64,000 bases of DNA from Bordetella genomosp. 4 (GCF_002261185.1 NZ_NEVQ01000011.1:32410-96409), one strand, 5' to 3'. Positions 1-8,430 are shown, counted from the first letter of the stretch. The notes: generated from the letters alone by a model not told the origin. Made by a program: numbers and translations.

Positions 1-2
1 GC

Positions 3-473
3 GGTGATGTGGTCGTTTTCCGCTACCCCGTGGATCCCAGCGTGGACTACATCAAGCGTATTGTCGGCCTGCCGGGTGACGAGGTCGCCTATCTGGACAA
101 AAAGCTCTACGTCAATGGCCAGTTGGTGCCCCACGTCCAGGACGGCGAATATTTCGAGCCGGATCGGGTGTCGTATATTGCTCAATACAAGGAAAAATTG
201 GGCAATGTTGAGCACCAGATCCTGCTAGATGAGGGAAAAACACAGATGTACGGGCCAATTTGGCAGTTTCCCAACATGGGTAACTGCCAGTATGCCCGTA
301 ATGGAGTACGCTGCAAGGTGCCGGAAGGACAATATTTCGCCATGGGCGACAACCGGGATAACAGCGCCGATAGCCGTTACTGGGGGTTTGTCCCTGATGC
401 CAATATCGTCGGAAAGGCGTTCTTTATCTGGATGAACTTCAGCGACTTAGGCCGTATCGGCAGCTTTCACTGA
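3..473 (+). CDS. lepB: Signal peptidase I, C-terminal part (5' end outside window)
   Basis: Membrane-bound leader peptidase that cuts signal peptides from exported proteins. The visible 156 residues are in frame from the first base triplet (GDVVVFRYP), so the gene starts upstream and no internal start should be used. The fragment keeps the conserved box with the catalytic lysine ([13 protein letters not shown]) and the late box [17 protein letters not shown]. The transmembrane anchor and the catalytic serine lie outside the window. The stop is one base before the rnc start, which fits the usual lepB-rnc-era-recO operon. The family assignment is secure. Confidence 0.96.
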   Translation, partial: GDVVVFRYPVDPSVDYIKRIVGLPGDEVAYLDKKLYVNGQLVPHVQDGEYFEPDRVSYIAQYKEKLGNVEHQILLDEGKTQMYGPIWQFPNMGNCQYARNGVRCKVPEGQYFAMGDNRDNSADSRYWGFVPDANIVGKAFFIWMNFSDLGRIGSFH

Positions 474-474
474 C

Positions 475-1236
475 ATGTCTCTCGCCACGCTGGAAACCCG
501 CCTCGATCATCGCTTCAGCGATGCGGGCCTGCTTGAGCAGGCGCTGACGCATCGCAGCCATAGCGCGCGGCACAACGAGCGCCTGGAGTTTCTCGGGGAC
601 TCGGTGTTGAATTTCGTCGTGGCGGCACTGCTTTTCGAGCGGTTTCCAAAGCTGGACGAGGGCGATTTGTCCCGCCTGCGCGCCAATTTGGTCAAACAAG
701 CTTCCTTGGCCGAAATCGGCCAGCGTCTCGAGCTTTCCCAGCATCTGCGTCTGGGCGAAGGCGAGCTCAAAAGCGGCGGCTTTCGCCGTCCGTCCATTCT
801 GGCTGATGCGGTCGAGGCCATTTTTGGCGCAGCCTTTCTGGACGGTGGTTTTGAGGTGGCTCGCAAGGTTATCGCACGGCAATATCAGCCGGTGCTGGCC
901 AGCGTAGATCCCAAAACCCTGGGTAAAGACGCCAAAACCCTGTTGCAGGAGTTTCTGCAGGGCCGGAAACTGGCTCTGCCGCTCTATACGGTTGTCGCCA
1001 CGCATGGTGCGGCGCACAGCCAGCAATTCGAGGTCGAGTGTTCCATCCCGGCCCTGGAAATCAAAATCGTAGCCGCCGGCGCCAGCCGCCGTGCCGCCGA
1101 ACAATCCGCCGCCAAGCTGGCCCTGGAGGCCGCCCAGGTCGCGAGTCCGCCAGGACGCCCGGCCCGTAAATCGGGCAAAGCCCGTAAAACAGCGCAATTG
1201 TCACTGCCCGTGGCAGTGGCTCAAGAGGTCAAATGA
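475..1236 (+). CDS. rnc: Ribonuclease III
   Basis: Double-strand-specific endoribonuclease for rRNA and mRNA processing, 253 aa. The N-terminal RNase III domain holds the signature ERLEFLGDS, with metal/catalytic residues E35, E38, D42, D111 and E114 at the spacing of the E. coli enzyme. The dsRNA-binding domain covers about residues 155-225 (ends [17 protein letters not shown]). A basic tail of about 25 residues follows ([11 protein letters not shown]), longer than in E. coli and likely an extra RNA-contacting or disordered segment. The ATG follows the lepB stop by one base and no strong Shine-Dalgarno is seen, suggesting translational coupling. The stop overlaps the era start as ATGA. Confidence 0.97.
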   Translation: MSLATLETRLDHRFSDAGLLEQALTHRSHSARHNERLEFLGDSVLNFVVAALLFERFPKLDEGDLSRLRANLVKQASLAEIGQRLELSQHLRLGEGELKSGGFRRPSILADAVEAIFGAAFLDGGFEVARKVIARQYQPVLASVDPKTLGKDAKTLLQEFLQGRKLALPLYTVVATHGAAHSQQFEVECSIPALEIKIVAAGASRRAAEQSAAKLALEAAQVASPPGRPARKSGKARKTAQLSLPVAVAQEVK

Positions 1237-2123
1237 GCGATACCCCTTTCCGAACCGGTTTCGTGGCTGTGGTGGGCCGCCCCAACGTGGGCAAGTCCAC
1301 CCTGACCAATGCCTTGATCGGCTCGAAAATCTCCATCGTCTCGCGCAAGGCGCAGACGACGCGTCACCGTATTCACGGCGTGCTCACGCGCGAGCATGAG
1401 CAATTCGTTTTTGTCGATACCCCCGGTTTTCAGACGCGCCATGGCGGGGCGATGAACCGCATGATGAATCGTGTCGTGACGCAGGCACTGGCTGACGTGG
1501 ACGTTGTGGTGCATGTCGTCGAGGCCGGCAAATGGACTGACGGCGATGCCAAGCTGCTGCCTCTGTTGCCCGATGCCAAGCGCACCATTCTGGTCGTGAG
1601 CAAGATCGACGCGATCAAAAAGCGCGATGACTTGTTTGCCTTTGTCTCCAAGATCGTGGCCCTGCATCCCTATGATGCCGTGGTGCCGGTCAGCGCGCTC
1701 AAGGCTCAGCAACTCGATCAGTTGCTGCAGGAAATCGCCGCTCGCTTGCCCGAAGGCGAGCCCATGTTCGAGGAAGACACGCTCACCGATCGGCCCGTGC
1801 GCTTCATCGCGGCCGAATTGCTCCGCGAAAAGATCTTTCGTCTGGTGGGTGACGAATTGCCGTATGCGTGCACCGTCGTCATCGAGCAATGGGAAGAAAA
1901 CGATCAGGCGCTGCGCATAGCGGCCTGCGTAGTGGTCGAACGCGAGAGTCATCGGCCTATCCTGCTGGGCGCCGGCGGCGAACATATGAAGCGCATCGCG
2001 ACCGAGGCGCGCCAAGATATCGCCAAGCTGGTCGACAAGCCTGTGCATCTCGAGGTCTATATCAAGGTGCGCAAAGGCTGGTCCGACCGCGAAGGTGCGT
2101 TGCGCGATTTAGGCTATGAGTAA
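1233..2123 (+). CDS. era: GTPase Era
   Basis: Essential GTPase that binds 16S rRNA near its 3' end during 30S maturation, 296 aa. G1 GRPNVGKS is at residues 15-22 and G3 DTPG at 62-65. G4 reads SKID at 123-126 instead of the usual NKxD, and G5 is about VSALK. The C-terminal KH domain carries [15 protein letters not shown]. The start ATG overlaps the rnc stop (ATGA) and the gene end overlaps recO by 8 bp, so the three are translationally coupled. The N-to-S change in G4 is conservative and need not abolish guanine recognition. Confidence 0.97.
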   Translation: MSDTPFRTGFVAVVGRPNVGKSTLTNALIGSKISIVSRKAQTTRHRIHGVLTREHEQFVFVDTPGFQTRHGGAMNRMMNRVVTQALADVDVVVHVVEAGKWTDGDAKLLPLLPDAKRTILVVSKIDAIKKRDDLFAFVSKIVALHPYDAVVPVSALKAQQLDQLLQEIAARLPEGEPMFEEDTLTDRPVRFIAAELLREKIFRLVGDELPYACTVVIEQWEENDQALRIAACVVVERESHRPILLGAGGEHMKRIATEARQDIAKLVDKPVHLEVYIKVRKGWSDREGALRDLGYE

Positions 2124-2703
2124 AAGGGCGCATCGCGTCCAGGATTGCCCTGCCTTTATGCTCCACGCCACGCCGTGGCGCGAAACCTCTCTTATCGTTC
2201 AGAGTTTCTCCCGCGATCACGGCTGTGTGGCCTTGGTCGCCAAGGGGGCAAAGCGGCCGTATTCGGTGTTACGGCCGGTGTTATCCGCGTTTCAACCACT
2301 GCTGTTGTCGTGGAGCGGTGCGGGCGAAGTCAAAACCCTGACTCGTGCCGAGGTCGTAGGCCTGCGGCCGTTGAAAGGCACGGCACTCATGTCCGCCTGG
2401 TACATGAACGAGCTGCTGCTGCGCCTGCTGCCGCGCGAGGACGCGCATCCTGCCTTGTTCGATGCCTACGACACGGCATTGCAGCAATTGGCGGGCGGAA
2501 CACGGGCAGCCGGTGCGTTGCGGCGCTTTGAATGGACCTTGCTCAGTGAAACCGGCTATGGCATCGACGAGGCCGCGCCGGATTTCGATGACCCAGCGAT
2601 TGAGCCTGCATTACGGCGAGATCTCCGTGAGCGCTTGGCCGCCAATTTGGTCGGCCGTCCCTTGTCCACGCGCCGCGTATTACTGGATTTGCAGCGCTTG
2701 TAA
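2116..2703 (+). CDS. recO: DNA repair protein RecO, short form
   Basis: Recombination mediator that works with RecR to load RecA on gaps, 195 aa. The N-terminal OB-fold is clear (MLHATPWRETSLIVQ, DHGCVALVAKGAKR), followed by the helical part with WYMNELLLRLLPREDAHPALFDAYD and RRFEWTLLSETGYG. The family is usually about 230-250 aa. Here the segment that normally follows the GYG motif is almost missing before the last helices (RPLSTRRVLLDLQRL). The frame is clean, so this is a shortened version rather than a frameshift. The start lies inside the end of era. Upstream neighbours support the identity. Confidence 0.92.
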   Translation: MSKRAHRVQDCPAFMLHATPWRETSLIVQSFSRDHGCVALVAKGAKRPYSVLRPVLSAFQPLLLSWSGAGEVKTLTRAEVVGLRPLKGTALMSAWYMNELLLRLLPREDAHPALFDAYDTALQQLAGGTRAAGALRRFEWTLLSETGYGIDEAAPDFDDPAIEPALRRDLRERLAANLVGRPLSTRRVLLDLQRL

Positions 2704-2839
2704 CCATCGCGCTTGTCACACGATTCGTAAAACGGATCTGGCAAATCGAGCCGCCGCCCTGCTATGACTGCCTGAGGGGCTTGTGTCCCGCGGGAATGGA
2801 TCTTGCGCAATCATGGCGTCTGCCTACGGAGGACGCGTC

Positions 2840-3448
2840 ATGGCTCTTTCAGCGATTGCCATTAATTGCACACTCAAAAAATCTCCTGCCGCCTCATCGT
2901 GTGAAAAGCTGCTTGGCCAGGTCGTCGAGGCGCTTCGCAAGCAGGATGTTCAATGTGACGACGTGGTACGTGCCGTCGACTTGACCATTTCACCCGGCGT
3001 CACGTCGGACGAAGGCGCGGGCGACCAATGGCCGGATCTGCGGCGGCGCATTCTCGCGGCCGACATTCTGATATTGGGAACACCGATTTGGCTCGGCCAT
3101 CCTTCCAGCGTATGCCAGCGCATTCTCGAACGTATGGACGCTTTTTTAGGCGAGTTGGATGACGCCGGGCGTATGGTGACTTACGGCCGAGTAGCTGGGG
3201 TCGTCGTCGTAGGTAATGAGGATGGTGCACACCATGTCAGTGCCGAGCTGTTTCAGGCCTTGAATGATGTGGGTTTCACATTGCCGGCGAGCGCAGTGAC
3301 CTATTGGGTCGGCGAAGCTATGCAAAAAACGAACTTTGACGACTTGCCTGTTACGCCGCAAAAGACGGCTCAGACGACGACAGAGCTGGCGCTCAACTGT
3401 GCGCACCTGGCGAATCTCTTGCGTGTATCGCCTTATCCGCCTCGTTAA
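2840..3448 (+). CDS. Flavodoxin-like / NADPH-dependent FMN reductase family protein
   Basis: Probable flavoprotein oxidoreductase, 202 aa, cytoplasmic. It opens with a beta-strand and phosphate-loop region (ALSAIAINCTLKKS) and has the FMN-reductase fold motif ILGTPIWLGHPSSVCQRILERMD near residue 75, then VAGVVVVGNEDGAHH, typical of the flavodoxin-like fold. I chose ATG 2840 because a GGAGGA Shine-Dalgarno sits at 2828-2833. In-frame GTG 2783 and ATG 2813 lack one. It stands alone, about 135 bp after recO, and its substrate cannot be told from the sequence. Confidence 0.8.
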   Translation: MALSAIAINCTLKKSPAASSCEKLLGQVVEALRKQDVQCDDVVRAVDLTISPGVTSDEGAGDQWPDLRRRILAADILILGTPIWLGHPSSVCQRILERMDAFLGELDDAGRMVTYGRVAGVVVVGNEDGAHHVSAELFQALNDVGFTLPASAVTYWVGEAMQKTNFDDLPVTPQKTAQTTTELALNCAHLANLLRVSPYPPR

Positions 3449-3736
3449 TGAGCCGCTGCGGGAGGGGCTTCTGAGCGCCGCGCTACTGTCTCAGGCCGAT
3501 CGATACGCCGTTCGGCGACGTGTGGTCGGACAGACAGAAAAATTTGCTCGTTACGAGAAAATATACCTATATCCGTATGCAGCAGAGCAGCTTGCATGCA
3601 GCCGCGCGATCGTGAGCAGCACTCCCTCGGGCACAGCCAGCCAGGCTTAAGACTTGCGGGCTCCTGAGACGCCGGACGGGGCGTATATAGCCCGCCCAGG
3701 CGACTCATTCAAGACGACTTAACCGAGGAGGCCGAT
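3449..3736. other. Intergenic region without a supported gene
   Basis: This 288 bp gap between the flavodoxin-like gene and the small Cys-rich gene contains only short open frames on either strand, with no ribosome site or recognisable protein. An AT-richer patch (about 3538-3575) could hold the promoter of the downstream gene. No tRNA-like cloverleaf or long hairpin was seen. Confidence 0.5.
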
Positions 3737-3973
3737 ATGGCGAAGTGTGATTCATGTGGAAATGAATATGACAAATCTTTTGAAATAGCTATCCAAGGAA
3801 AGTCATATACGTTCGATAGCTTTGAATGCGCCATTAAAACGCTGGCGCCCACTTGCGAACATTGCGGCGTCCGGATCATTGGGCACGGGCTTGAGAAAGA
3901 GGGAAGCATGTATTGCTGCGCGCACTGTGCCGAGGCGATGGGTGTGCCCGAATTGAAAGACCGCGCGAGTTAA
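3737..3973 (+). CDS. Small Cys-rich, probably metal-binding protein
   Basis: A 78 aa protein with three cysteine clusters: CDSCGNEY near the N-terminus, CEHCGVRIIGHG in the middle and CCAHCAEAMG near the C-terminus. These pairs look like a treble-clef or zinc-ribbon site, similar in layout to bacterial metallothionein-like proteins. A strong GGAGG ribosome site precedes ATG 3737. It appears to be a single-gene unit. A zinc-binding or metal-stress role is inferred from cysteines only; the precise family was not recognised with certainty. Confidence 0.75.
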   Translation: MAKCDSCGNEYDKSFEIAIQGKSYTFDSFECAIKTLAPTCEHCGVRIIGHGLEKEGSMYCCAHCAEAMGVPELKDRAS

Positions 3974-4085
3974 AGGGCGGTCGTCGCGCTTACAGCGGTT
4001 ATAGGCCGTAGCGCTTGTAACGCCTTTGCCAAGGTTTTTCGGCGCCATGGTGCTGGCGCTGGTGGTATCGTTGGCCCCGGAATCT

Positions 4086-4107
4086 GGGGGCGATGAGCAT
4101 CGCCCCC
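4086..4107 (+). promoter_or_regulatory. Perfect hairpin just upstream of a ribosome binding site
   Basis: GGGGGCGAT and ATCGCCCCC form a perfect 9 bp stem around a GAGC loop. It ends only six bases before the GGAGG of the VWA gene. It has no T-run, so it is not a typical terminator. It could stabilise the 5' end of the mRNA or modulate translation. Confidence 0.45.
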
Positions 4108-4124
4108 TCTGACGGAGGCGAATC

Positions 4125-5321
4125 TTGAACGGCGCAGCATCGACGTATAAAACCCGCTTGGCGACACGCCGATGGCTAGGGTTGGCCGTCTGCTGCGTCT
4201 TGCTGTCGCCTCTCGCTGTCAAAAGCGCCGATGTTCCAACACTGGCCGCAAAAAGGGACTTCTGGACGGCGGAGGATCTATATACGGATTTTCTCTCCGA
4301 GTTTGGGGAGTCTGCCGATGCCTGCTATTCAGACTATCGCCTGCATGCGGGGCCGCCCCTGCCGGATGCACCTCAGACACTGGGACAACAGTGGAACCAA
4401 GCCGTCATCGCCCTTGACGCCTCGGGCTCGATGCGAGGCCGCGCGGGTGGCAAGCGCAAGTTGGACGCTGCCAAAACCGCTACGCGCGCGTTTCTGCAGA
4501 CGGTCCCGAGCGATGCCGAGGTGGGTTTATTAGCGTTTGGCCATCGCGGTAGCAATGACGAACGAGACAAGGCGATGTCGTGTGCGGCAGTAGAGATGCT
4601 TTCGGATTCGGCTCGCGTGGATGGGCCGAAACTCGACAAGGCATTAGATGGCTTGCAAGCCAAAGGCTGGACGCCTTTAGCTGCAGCGATTACCCAGGCA
4701 GGAGCTGCGTTCAAACCCGACACGAATAAGAAAAAAGGCCATAGGGTCGTCTTCGTCGTGTCGGACGGGCTGGAAACGTGTGGCGGAGACCCGATTGCCG
4801 CTGCACAGGCGCTGCATAATTCCAATGTGAAAGCGGTGGTGAACATCATCGGCTTCGACGTTTCCAAAAAGGATCGCCACACGCTCGAGCAAGTCGCTCA
4901 CGCAGGCGGCGGTGTATATGTGCACGCCGCGAATCAGCGCGAACTGGAAAAGCACCTGCGTGTCAGGTATTCCAACCCGGAAAAAAAGGCCGCGTACGAA
5001 ACAGCGGCCCTGCATGTGAAGGACGAAAATACGCAGCAAGCGCTACACGCCTCAAATCACGCCAACACGTGTGTCTCAAATATCATCAATCGCGAGTCGG
5101 CCCAGTTTCTGGACATGACACACCGCATGATTGAGGACGGACAAACTGATGCTCAGTCCGCGCGCGACGCGTATAACGAATTGAAGATACATCATGATGA
5201 CCTGCACGCCGACATGCAGGCGTTTCGTGACCAGGCCAAGGCAGAGCTTGCCGAGATGAATGCGCGTATTGATGCAGACAGAGCTCGCGTCAACGCGGCC
5301 TATAGCGACCATTCGCACTGA
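4125..5321 (+). CDS. Exported VWA-domain protein
   Basis: Probable periplasmic protein of 398 aa with a von Willebrand factor A domain. An N-terminal signal-like segment lies at about residues 17-35 (RWLGLAVCCVLLSPLAVKSA). The VWA domain (about 90-280) has a complete metal-ion adhesion site: DASGS at 98-102, a threonine in TPLAAAI, and SDGLETCGGD. The last 110 residues are helical, rich in His and Asp, with a likely coiled coil (MQAFRDQAKAELAEMNARID). I chose TTG 4125 because GGAGG lies seven bases upstream and the next start would remove part of the signal sequence. No partner gene (MoxR ATPase, TPR protein) is adjacent, so the role is unknown. Confidence 0.82.
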   Translation: MNGAASTYKTRLATRRWLGLAVCCVLLSPLAVKSADVPTLAAKRDFWTAEDLYTDFLSEFGESADACYSDYRLHAGPPLPDAPQTLGQQWNQAVIALDASGSMRGRAGGKRKLDAAKTATRAFLQTVPSDAEVGLLAFGHRGSNDERDKAMSCAAVEMLSDSARVDGPKLDKALDGLQAKGWTPLAAAITQAGAAFKPDTNKKKGHRVVFVVSDGLETCGGDPIAAAQALHNSNVKAVVNIIGFDVSKKDRHTLEQVAHAGGGVYVHAANQRELEKHLRVRYSNPEKKAAYETAALHVKDENTQQALHASNHANTCVSNIINRESAQFLDMTHRMIEDGQTDAQSARDAYNELKIHHDDLHADMQAFRDQAKAELAEMNARIDADRARVNAAYSDHSH

Positions 5322-5325
5322 CCGC

Positions 5326-6069
5326 TCACGCGCTAAATCCGCCGTCCACGTCGATTTCGGCGCCCGTGATATAGCGTCCGCTCTCACCTGCCAGATGAAC
5401 CACCGTGGCAGCAATGTCATTGACATGGCCATAGGCGGGCAGGGCCAATGCCGCTGCTGCCGAGGCCGCTGAGGCTCCATCGGCAGGGTTCATGTCGGTA
5501 TCGATCGGCCCAGGATGGATCACGTTGACCGTAATGCCACGCTTGCCCAAGTCACGTGCCACGCCTTTGGTCAGGCCGACCAAGGCCGACTTGCTCGCAG
5601 CATAGAGACTGATCCCGCTGCGCCCCGCACGCCGCGCGAGACAACTGCCAATAGAAATAATGCGTCCGCCATCGGGCAGGTATTTTGCCGCCTGTAGTGT
5701 GGCTGCGAACACCGCGCGCAGATTCACCGACATGGTGCGATCAAAGTCATCGAGCGAGAGCTGATCGATGGTGCCGGTCAGAAAGTTGCCGGCATTGTTG
5801 ACCAGGATGTCGAGCTTGCCGAGCTTTGCAACCGTCGTGTCCACCGCTGCGACGACCTGCGCTGCATCGGAGGCATCTGCGGCGATGACCTCGGCACGGC
5901 GGCCTAGCGCCCGAATCTCCATGGCGACAGCTTCCGCTTTGTCGCGCGATACGCCATAGGTAATGGCGACGTCTGCGCCTTGCTCCGCCAGGGCTCTGGC
6001 AATAGCAGCCCCGATACCGCGGCTGCCGCCGGTGACCAGAGCCGTCTTGCCTGCGAGTGCATTCTTCAT
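5326..6069 (-). CDS. SDR family oxidoreductase
   Basis: NAD(P)-dependent short-chain dehydrogenase/reductase, 247 aa. It has the Rossmann motif TGGSRGIG at 13-20, NNAG, the active-site serine region SIGSCLARR, the YAASK catalytic Tyr/Lys motif and the C-terminal ITGAEIDVDGGFSA. ATG 6069 was chosen because a GGAG precedes it; the longer frame runs into the operator region. It is transcribed divergently from a TetR regulator, with two operator-like repeats in the gap, which strongly suggests direct control by that regulator. Its substrate is unknown. The stop lies only 4 bp from the VWA gene end (convergent). Confidence 0.88.
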   Translation of the reverse strand: MKNALAGKTALVTGGSRGIGAAIARALAEQGADVAITYGVSRDKAEAVAMEIRALGRRAEVIAADASDAAQVVAAVDTTVAKLGKLDILVNNAGNFLTGTIDQLSLDDFDRTMSVNLRAVFAATLQAAKYLPDGGRIISIGSCLARRAGRSGISLYAASKSALVGLTKGVARDLGKRGITVNVIHPGPIDTDMNPADGASAASAAAALALPAYGHVNDIAATVVHLAGESGRYITGAEIDVDGGFSA

Positions 6070-6083
6070 AACAAAACTCCTTT

Positions 6084-6099
6084 TATATCGATCGGTATA
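6084..6099. promoter_or_regulatory. TetR operator candidate, site 1
   Basis: TATATCGATCGGTATA lies between the divergent SDR and TetR genes, close to the SDR start. It is an imperfect palindrome sharing the core ATCGAT-purine/pyrimidine-GTAT with a second site about 54 bp away. Two copies in a divergent promoter are typical of TetR-family autoregulation. Confidence 0.6.
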
Positions 6100-6136
6100 A
6101 ATGTAGATGGGATCGTCGTGCCTGGTCAATGGGTTT

Positions 6137-6154
6137 TGTATCGATTAGTATGTA
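6137..6154. promoter_or_regulatory. TetR operator candidate, site 2
   Basis: TGTATCGATTAGTATGTA repeats the core of site 1 in the same orientation, 25 bp before the TetR start codon. Binding here would repress the regulator itself. Confidence 0.55.
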
Positions 6155-6178
6155 TATGGTCAAACAAAGGAATCCGAT

Positions 6179-6814
6179 ATGGCACAGATGGGTCGTCCGC
6201 GTACGTTTGATCGGGACGCGGCCATCGAACAGGCCATGCATCTGTTTTGGGAGCATGGCTACGAATCTACTTCCCTGGCTTTGCTGAAAGCCGGTATAGG
6301 CGGGGGGATTACCGCGCCGAGTTTCTATGCGGCCTTTGCTTCGAAAGAAGCATTGTTTCGAGAGGTCGTGCAGCGTTATGCCGCCACGCATGGCCAGGTC
6401 AACGCTTGCTTATGGGATGACGCTCTCTCCCCGCGTGATGCTGTTGAGTTGGCGCTACGCCGCTCCGCGGCAATGCAGACGGAACGCGGTCATCCCAAAG
6501 GCTGCTTGCTCGTGTTTGCGGCAAGTACATGCGGACCTGAGAATGGCCATATGCAGAAGGCGCTGGCAAAGCAGCGCGCACGAACACGCGAAGGCTACGA
6601 GCGTTGCGTGCGGCGAGCGGTCGACGCCGGCGAACTTCCCTCGGACACCGATGTCCGCGCTTTTGCTGCGGTCTTTCACGGTTTTCTTGTTGGCCTGTCT
6701 GTGCAGGCTCGAGACGGTGTGCCTGTCGGCGTATTGGACAGGGCGATTACCAGTCTGATGACGGTCTGGGATCAAGCCGCCGCCCGATCCTCGCCACAGC
6801 TGAATCAACCCTAA
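6179..6814 (+). CDS. TetR/AcrR family transcriptional regulator
   Basis: Repressor of 211 aa. The N-terminal helix-turn-helix is typical: GRPRTFDRDAAIEQAMHLFW, then TSLALLKAGI and PSFYAAFASKEALFREVV. The C-terminal ligand domain has the pattern of a common subgroup (HPKGCLLVFAASTCGP, then FHGFLVGLSVQARDG). AAAGGA precedes ATG 6179. It is divergent from the SDR gene, and the shared gap holds two similar operator-like sequences. It probably senses the substrate or a toxic relative of the SDR reaction; the ligand is unknown. Confidence 0.9.
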   Translation: MAQMGRPRTFDRDAAIEQAMHLFWEHGYESTSLALLKAGIGGGITAPSFYAAFASKEALFREVVQRYAATHGQVNACLWDDALSPRDAVELALRRSAAMQTERGHPKGCLLVFAASTCGPENGHMQKALAKQRARTREGYERCVRRAVDAGELPSDTDVRAFAAVFHGFLVGLSVQARDGVPVGVLDRAITSLMTVWDQAAARSSPQLNQP

Positions 6815-6829
6815 AAAAGCCTGCAATGA

Positions 6830-6855
6830 AAAAGGCCCGCACAAGGCGGGCCTCA
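6830..6855 (-). terminator. Rho-independent terminator of the Bax-inhibitor family gene
   Basis: GGCCCGC and GCGGGCC form a 7 bp GC stem (6834-6840 with 6846-6852). Read on the reverse strand it is followed by a T-run, placing it just after the stop of the 6877-7587 gene. It may also stop the converging TetR transcript. Confidence 0.85.
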
Positions 6856-6876
6856 GGATGCCGAGCTGCGGACGGT

Positions 6877-7587
6877 TTATTCGCGATTACCGCCAAAGAT
6901 GCCCAACAGCATCAGCAGGTTCGAGAAGACGTTGTAGACGTCCAGATAGATGGCCAAGGTCGCCGACACGTAGTTGGTCTCGCCGCCATTGACCACACGC
7001 TGCAGGTCCACCAGCATGAAGGCCGAGAAAATCACGATGGCCAGGACCGAGATGGTCAGCATCAGTGCCGGCATCTGCAGGAAGATGTTGGCTAGTGCGG
7101 CGACCAGAATGACCACCGCGCCGGTAAACAGCCATTTCTGCATGCTGGACAGGTCGCGCTTGATGGTGGTGGCCAGCGTTGCCATGGTACCGAACACCAC
7201 GGCCGTACCGCCGAAGGCGGTCATGACCAGCTGAGCGCCATTACCCATGCCGAGCACAAACCCCAGCAGGCGCGACAGCATCACACCCATAAAGAACGTA
7301 AAGGCCAGCAGCAGGACGACGCCCAGCGAGCTGTTTTTGTTCTTTTCGATGGCGAACATCAGGCCAAAGGCGCCGACCAGAAAGATGATGGCCGACATGC
7401 CCGGGCTGGCCATCATGACCTGGTTGATGCCGCTATACAGGCCTACCGCCGCGCCCAGCACGGTGGGGATCAGCGACAGCGCCAGCAGCCAATAGGTGTT
7501 GCGCAGGACTTTATTGCGGACGACTTCACCCGGCGCGCCAGCATAGGCGCCAGAGCGGTTGAAAGGGGAAGGACGGTAATCGTTCAT
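6877..7587 (-). CDS. Bax inhibitor-1/YccA family inner-membrane protein
   Basis: Multi-pass membrane protein, 236 aa, with about seven hydrophobic helices starting near residue 30 (NTYWLLALSLIPTVLGAAVG). The C-terminal region carries the family's conserved stretch LAIYLDVYNVFSNLLMLLG. Relatives (YccA) interact with the FtsH protease and related proteins act as pH-gated calcium leak channels. Any such activity here is inferred. An AGGAG site precedes ATG 7587. It is a single-gene unit with its own terminator. Confidence 0.93.
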   Translation of the reverse strand: MNDYRPSPFNRSGAYAGAPGEVVRNKVLRNTYWLLALSLIPTVLGAAVGLYSGINQVMMASPGMSAIIFLVGAFGLMFAIEKNKNSSLGVVLLLAFTFFMGVMLSRLLGFVLGMGNGAQLVMTAFGGTAVVFGTMATLATTIKRDLSSMQKWLFTGAVVILVAALANIFLQMPALMLTISVLAIVIFSAFMLVDLQRVVNGGETNYVSATLAIYLDVYNVFSNLLMLLGIFGGNRE

Positions 7588-7840
7588 GGACGGCTCCTGT
7601 GTACGGCAAACGGGGGTTGCCCAACGTATTAGAGGGATAGGATACCTTACAGTTCCCTGAAAAATCTACTTCTAGGCAAGATTTGTCGGTATCAGGGTTG
7701 CCTTGAGCCCAATATATGGGGGCCATATAGCACGAAACAAGGGGTAAATACCGGCGTCCAGGCTCGCACGTTGCCCAGCCAGGGCAGACTTTGCCATGGC
7801 TGTGATACACCGCCTGTTCCGGTCGAAAGGCTTTCTGACC
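7588..7840. other. Intergenic region
   Basis: A 253 bp gap between two reverse-strand genes. It must hold the promoter of the Bax-inhibitor family gene. I saw no credible open frame, no tRNA and no strong hairpin. Confidence 0.4.
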
Positions 7841-8410
7841 TCACCCCGGCCGGACTTTGCTCAGCGCGCGTGTGATCAACGTGGGCAATTCCGCTTCCAG
7901 GCGGGCGCGCACGCCTGCCGCTGCGTCGTCCAGTGCCTCTTGCAGGGCTTGTTCGAGTTCGGCCTGCAGGGCCGCTCTGAGGACAGCCGTGTTGGCATCT
8001 GTGCCGCCGGCCGTGGTGCTGAAGGCCGCCTGCGGCAGGCCGACGCCGCCAGCAGCTCCGGCCGTGGTTTCCGATGCGGAATATCCTGCATCATCGTCGT
8101 TTGCGATTTCGGTCAACACAGGGAGCTCGTCTCGGTCCTGACGCTCGGATGCGGGCGGGCGGGGCGTGGCCGTCACAGGTGTTGAGCGGGCGATGTCAGT
8201 CAAGACCGGAAGGTCGTTGTCGTCCTGTCGTACGTCCGGTGTTGTCCGGGAAGGGGGCGACGCCGGGGTCAAATCGGCGACATCGGTCAGGACTGGCAAA
8301 TCAGCGTGATGATCTGGCGTGGTTTGGCCCTTGTCCGGCTGCGCAGGAGTCAAAGTCGGCTCGACGCGTTGCGTCAAAGTAGGGATGCCAGGGTCTGAAT
8401 AGTGGGGCAT
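7841..8410 (-). CDS. DUF2486-like protein with LPVLT repeats
   Basis: Protein of 189 aa with no enzyme motif. The N-terminal half carries three units spaced about 35-38 residues: LPVLTDVADLTP, LPVLTDIARSTP and LPVLTEIANDDD. They are joined by Pro/Thr/Asp-rich linkers, preceded by a related IPTLTQRVEPTL. The C-terminal 50 residues form one amphipathic helix region (LRAALQAELEQALQEALDD). ATG 8410 has an AGGAG site; a longer frame would enter holC. It lies 20 bp behind holC, where a DUF2486 gene is also found in Burkholderia (from memory). The function is unknown. Confidence 0.7.
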   Translation of the reverse strand: MPHYSDPGIPTLTQRVEPTLTPAQPDKGQTTPDHHADLPVLTDVADLTPASPPSRTTPDVRQDDNDLPVLTDIARSTPVTATPRPPASERQDRDELPVLTEIANDDDAGYSASETTAGAAGGVGLPQAAFSTTAGGTDANTAVLRAALQAELEQALQEALDDAAAGVRARLEAELPTLITRALSKVRPG

Positions 8411-8430
8411 AAGGGCTCCTGAATCAGCCC

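Noticed and set aside
3445..3708. 87-codon reverse-strand frame in the gap before the small Cys-rich gene
   Set aside because: No ribosome site, no recognisable pattern and it begins inside the flavodoxin-like gene.
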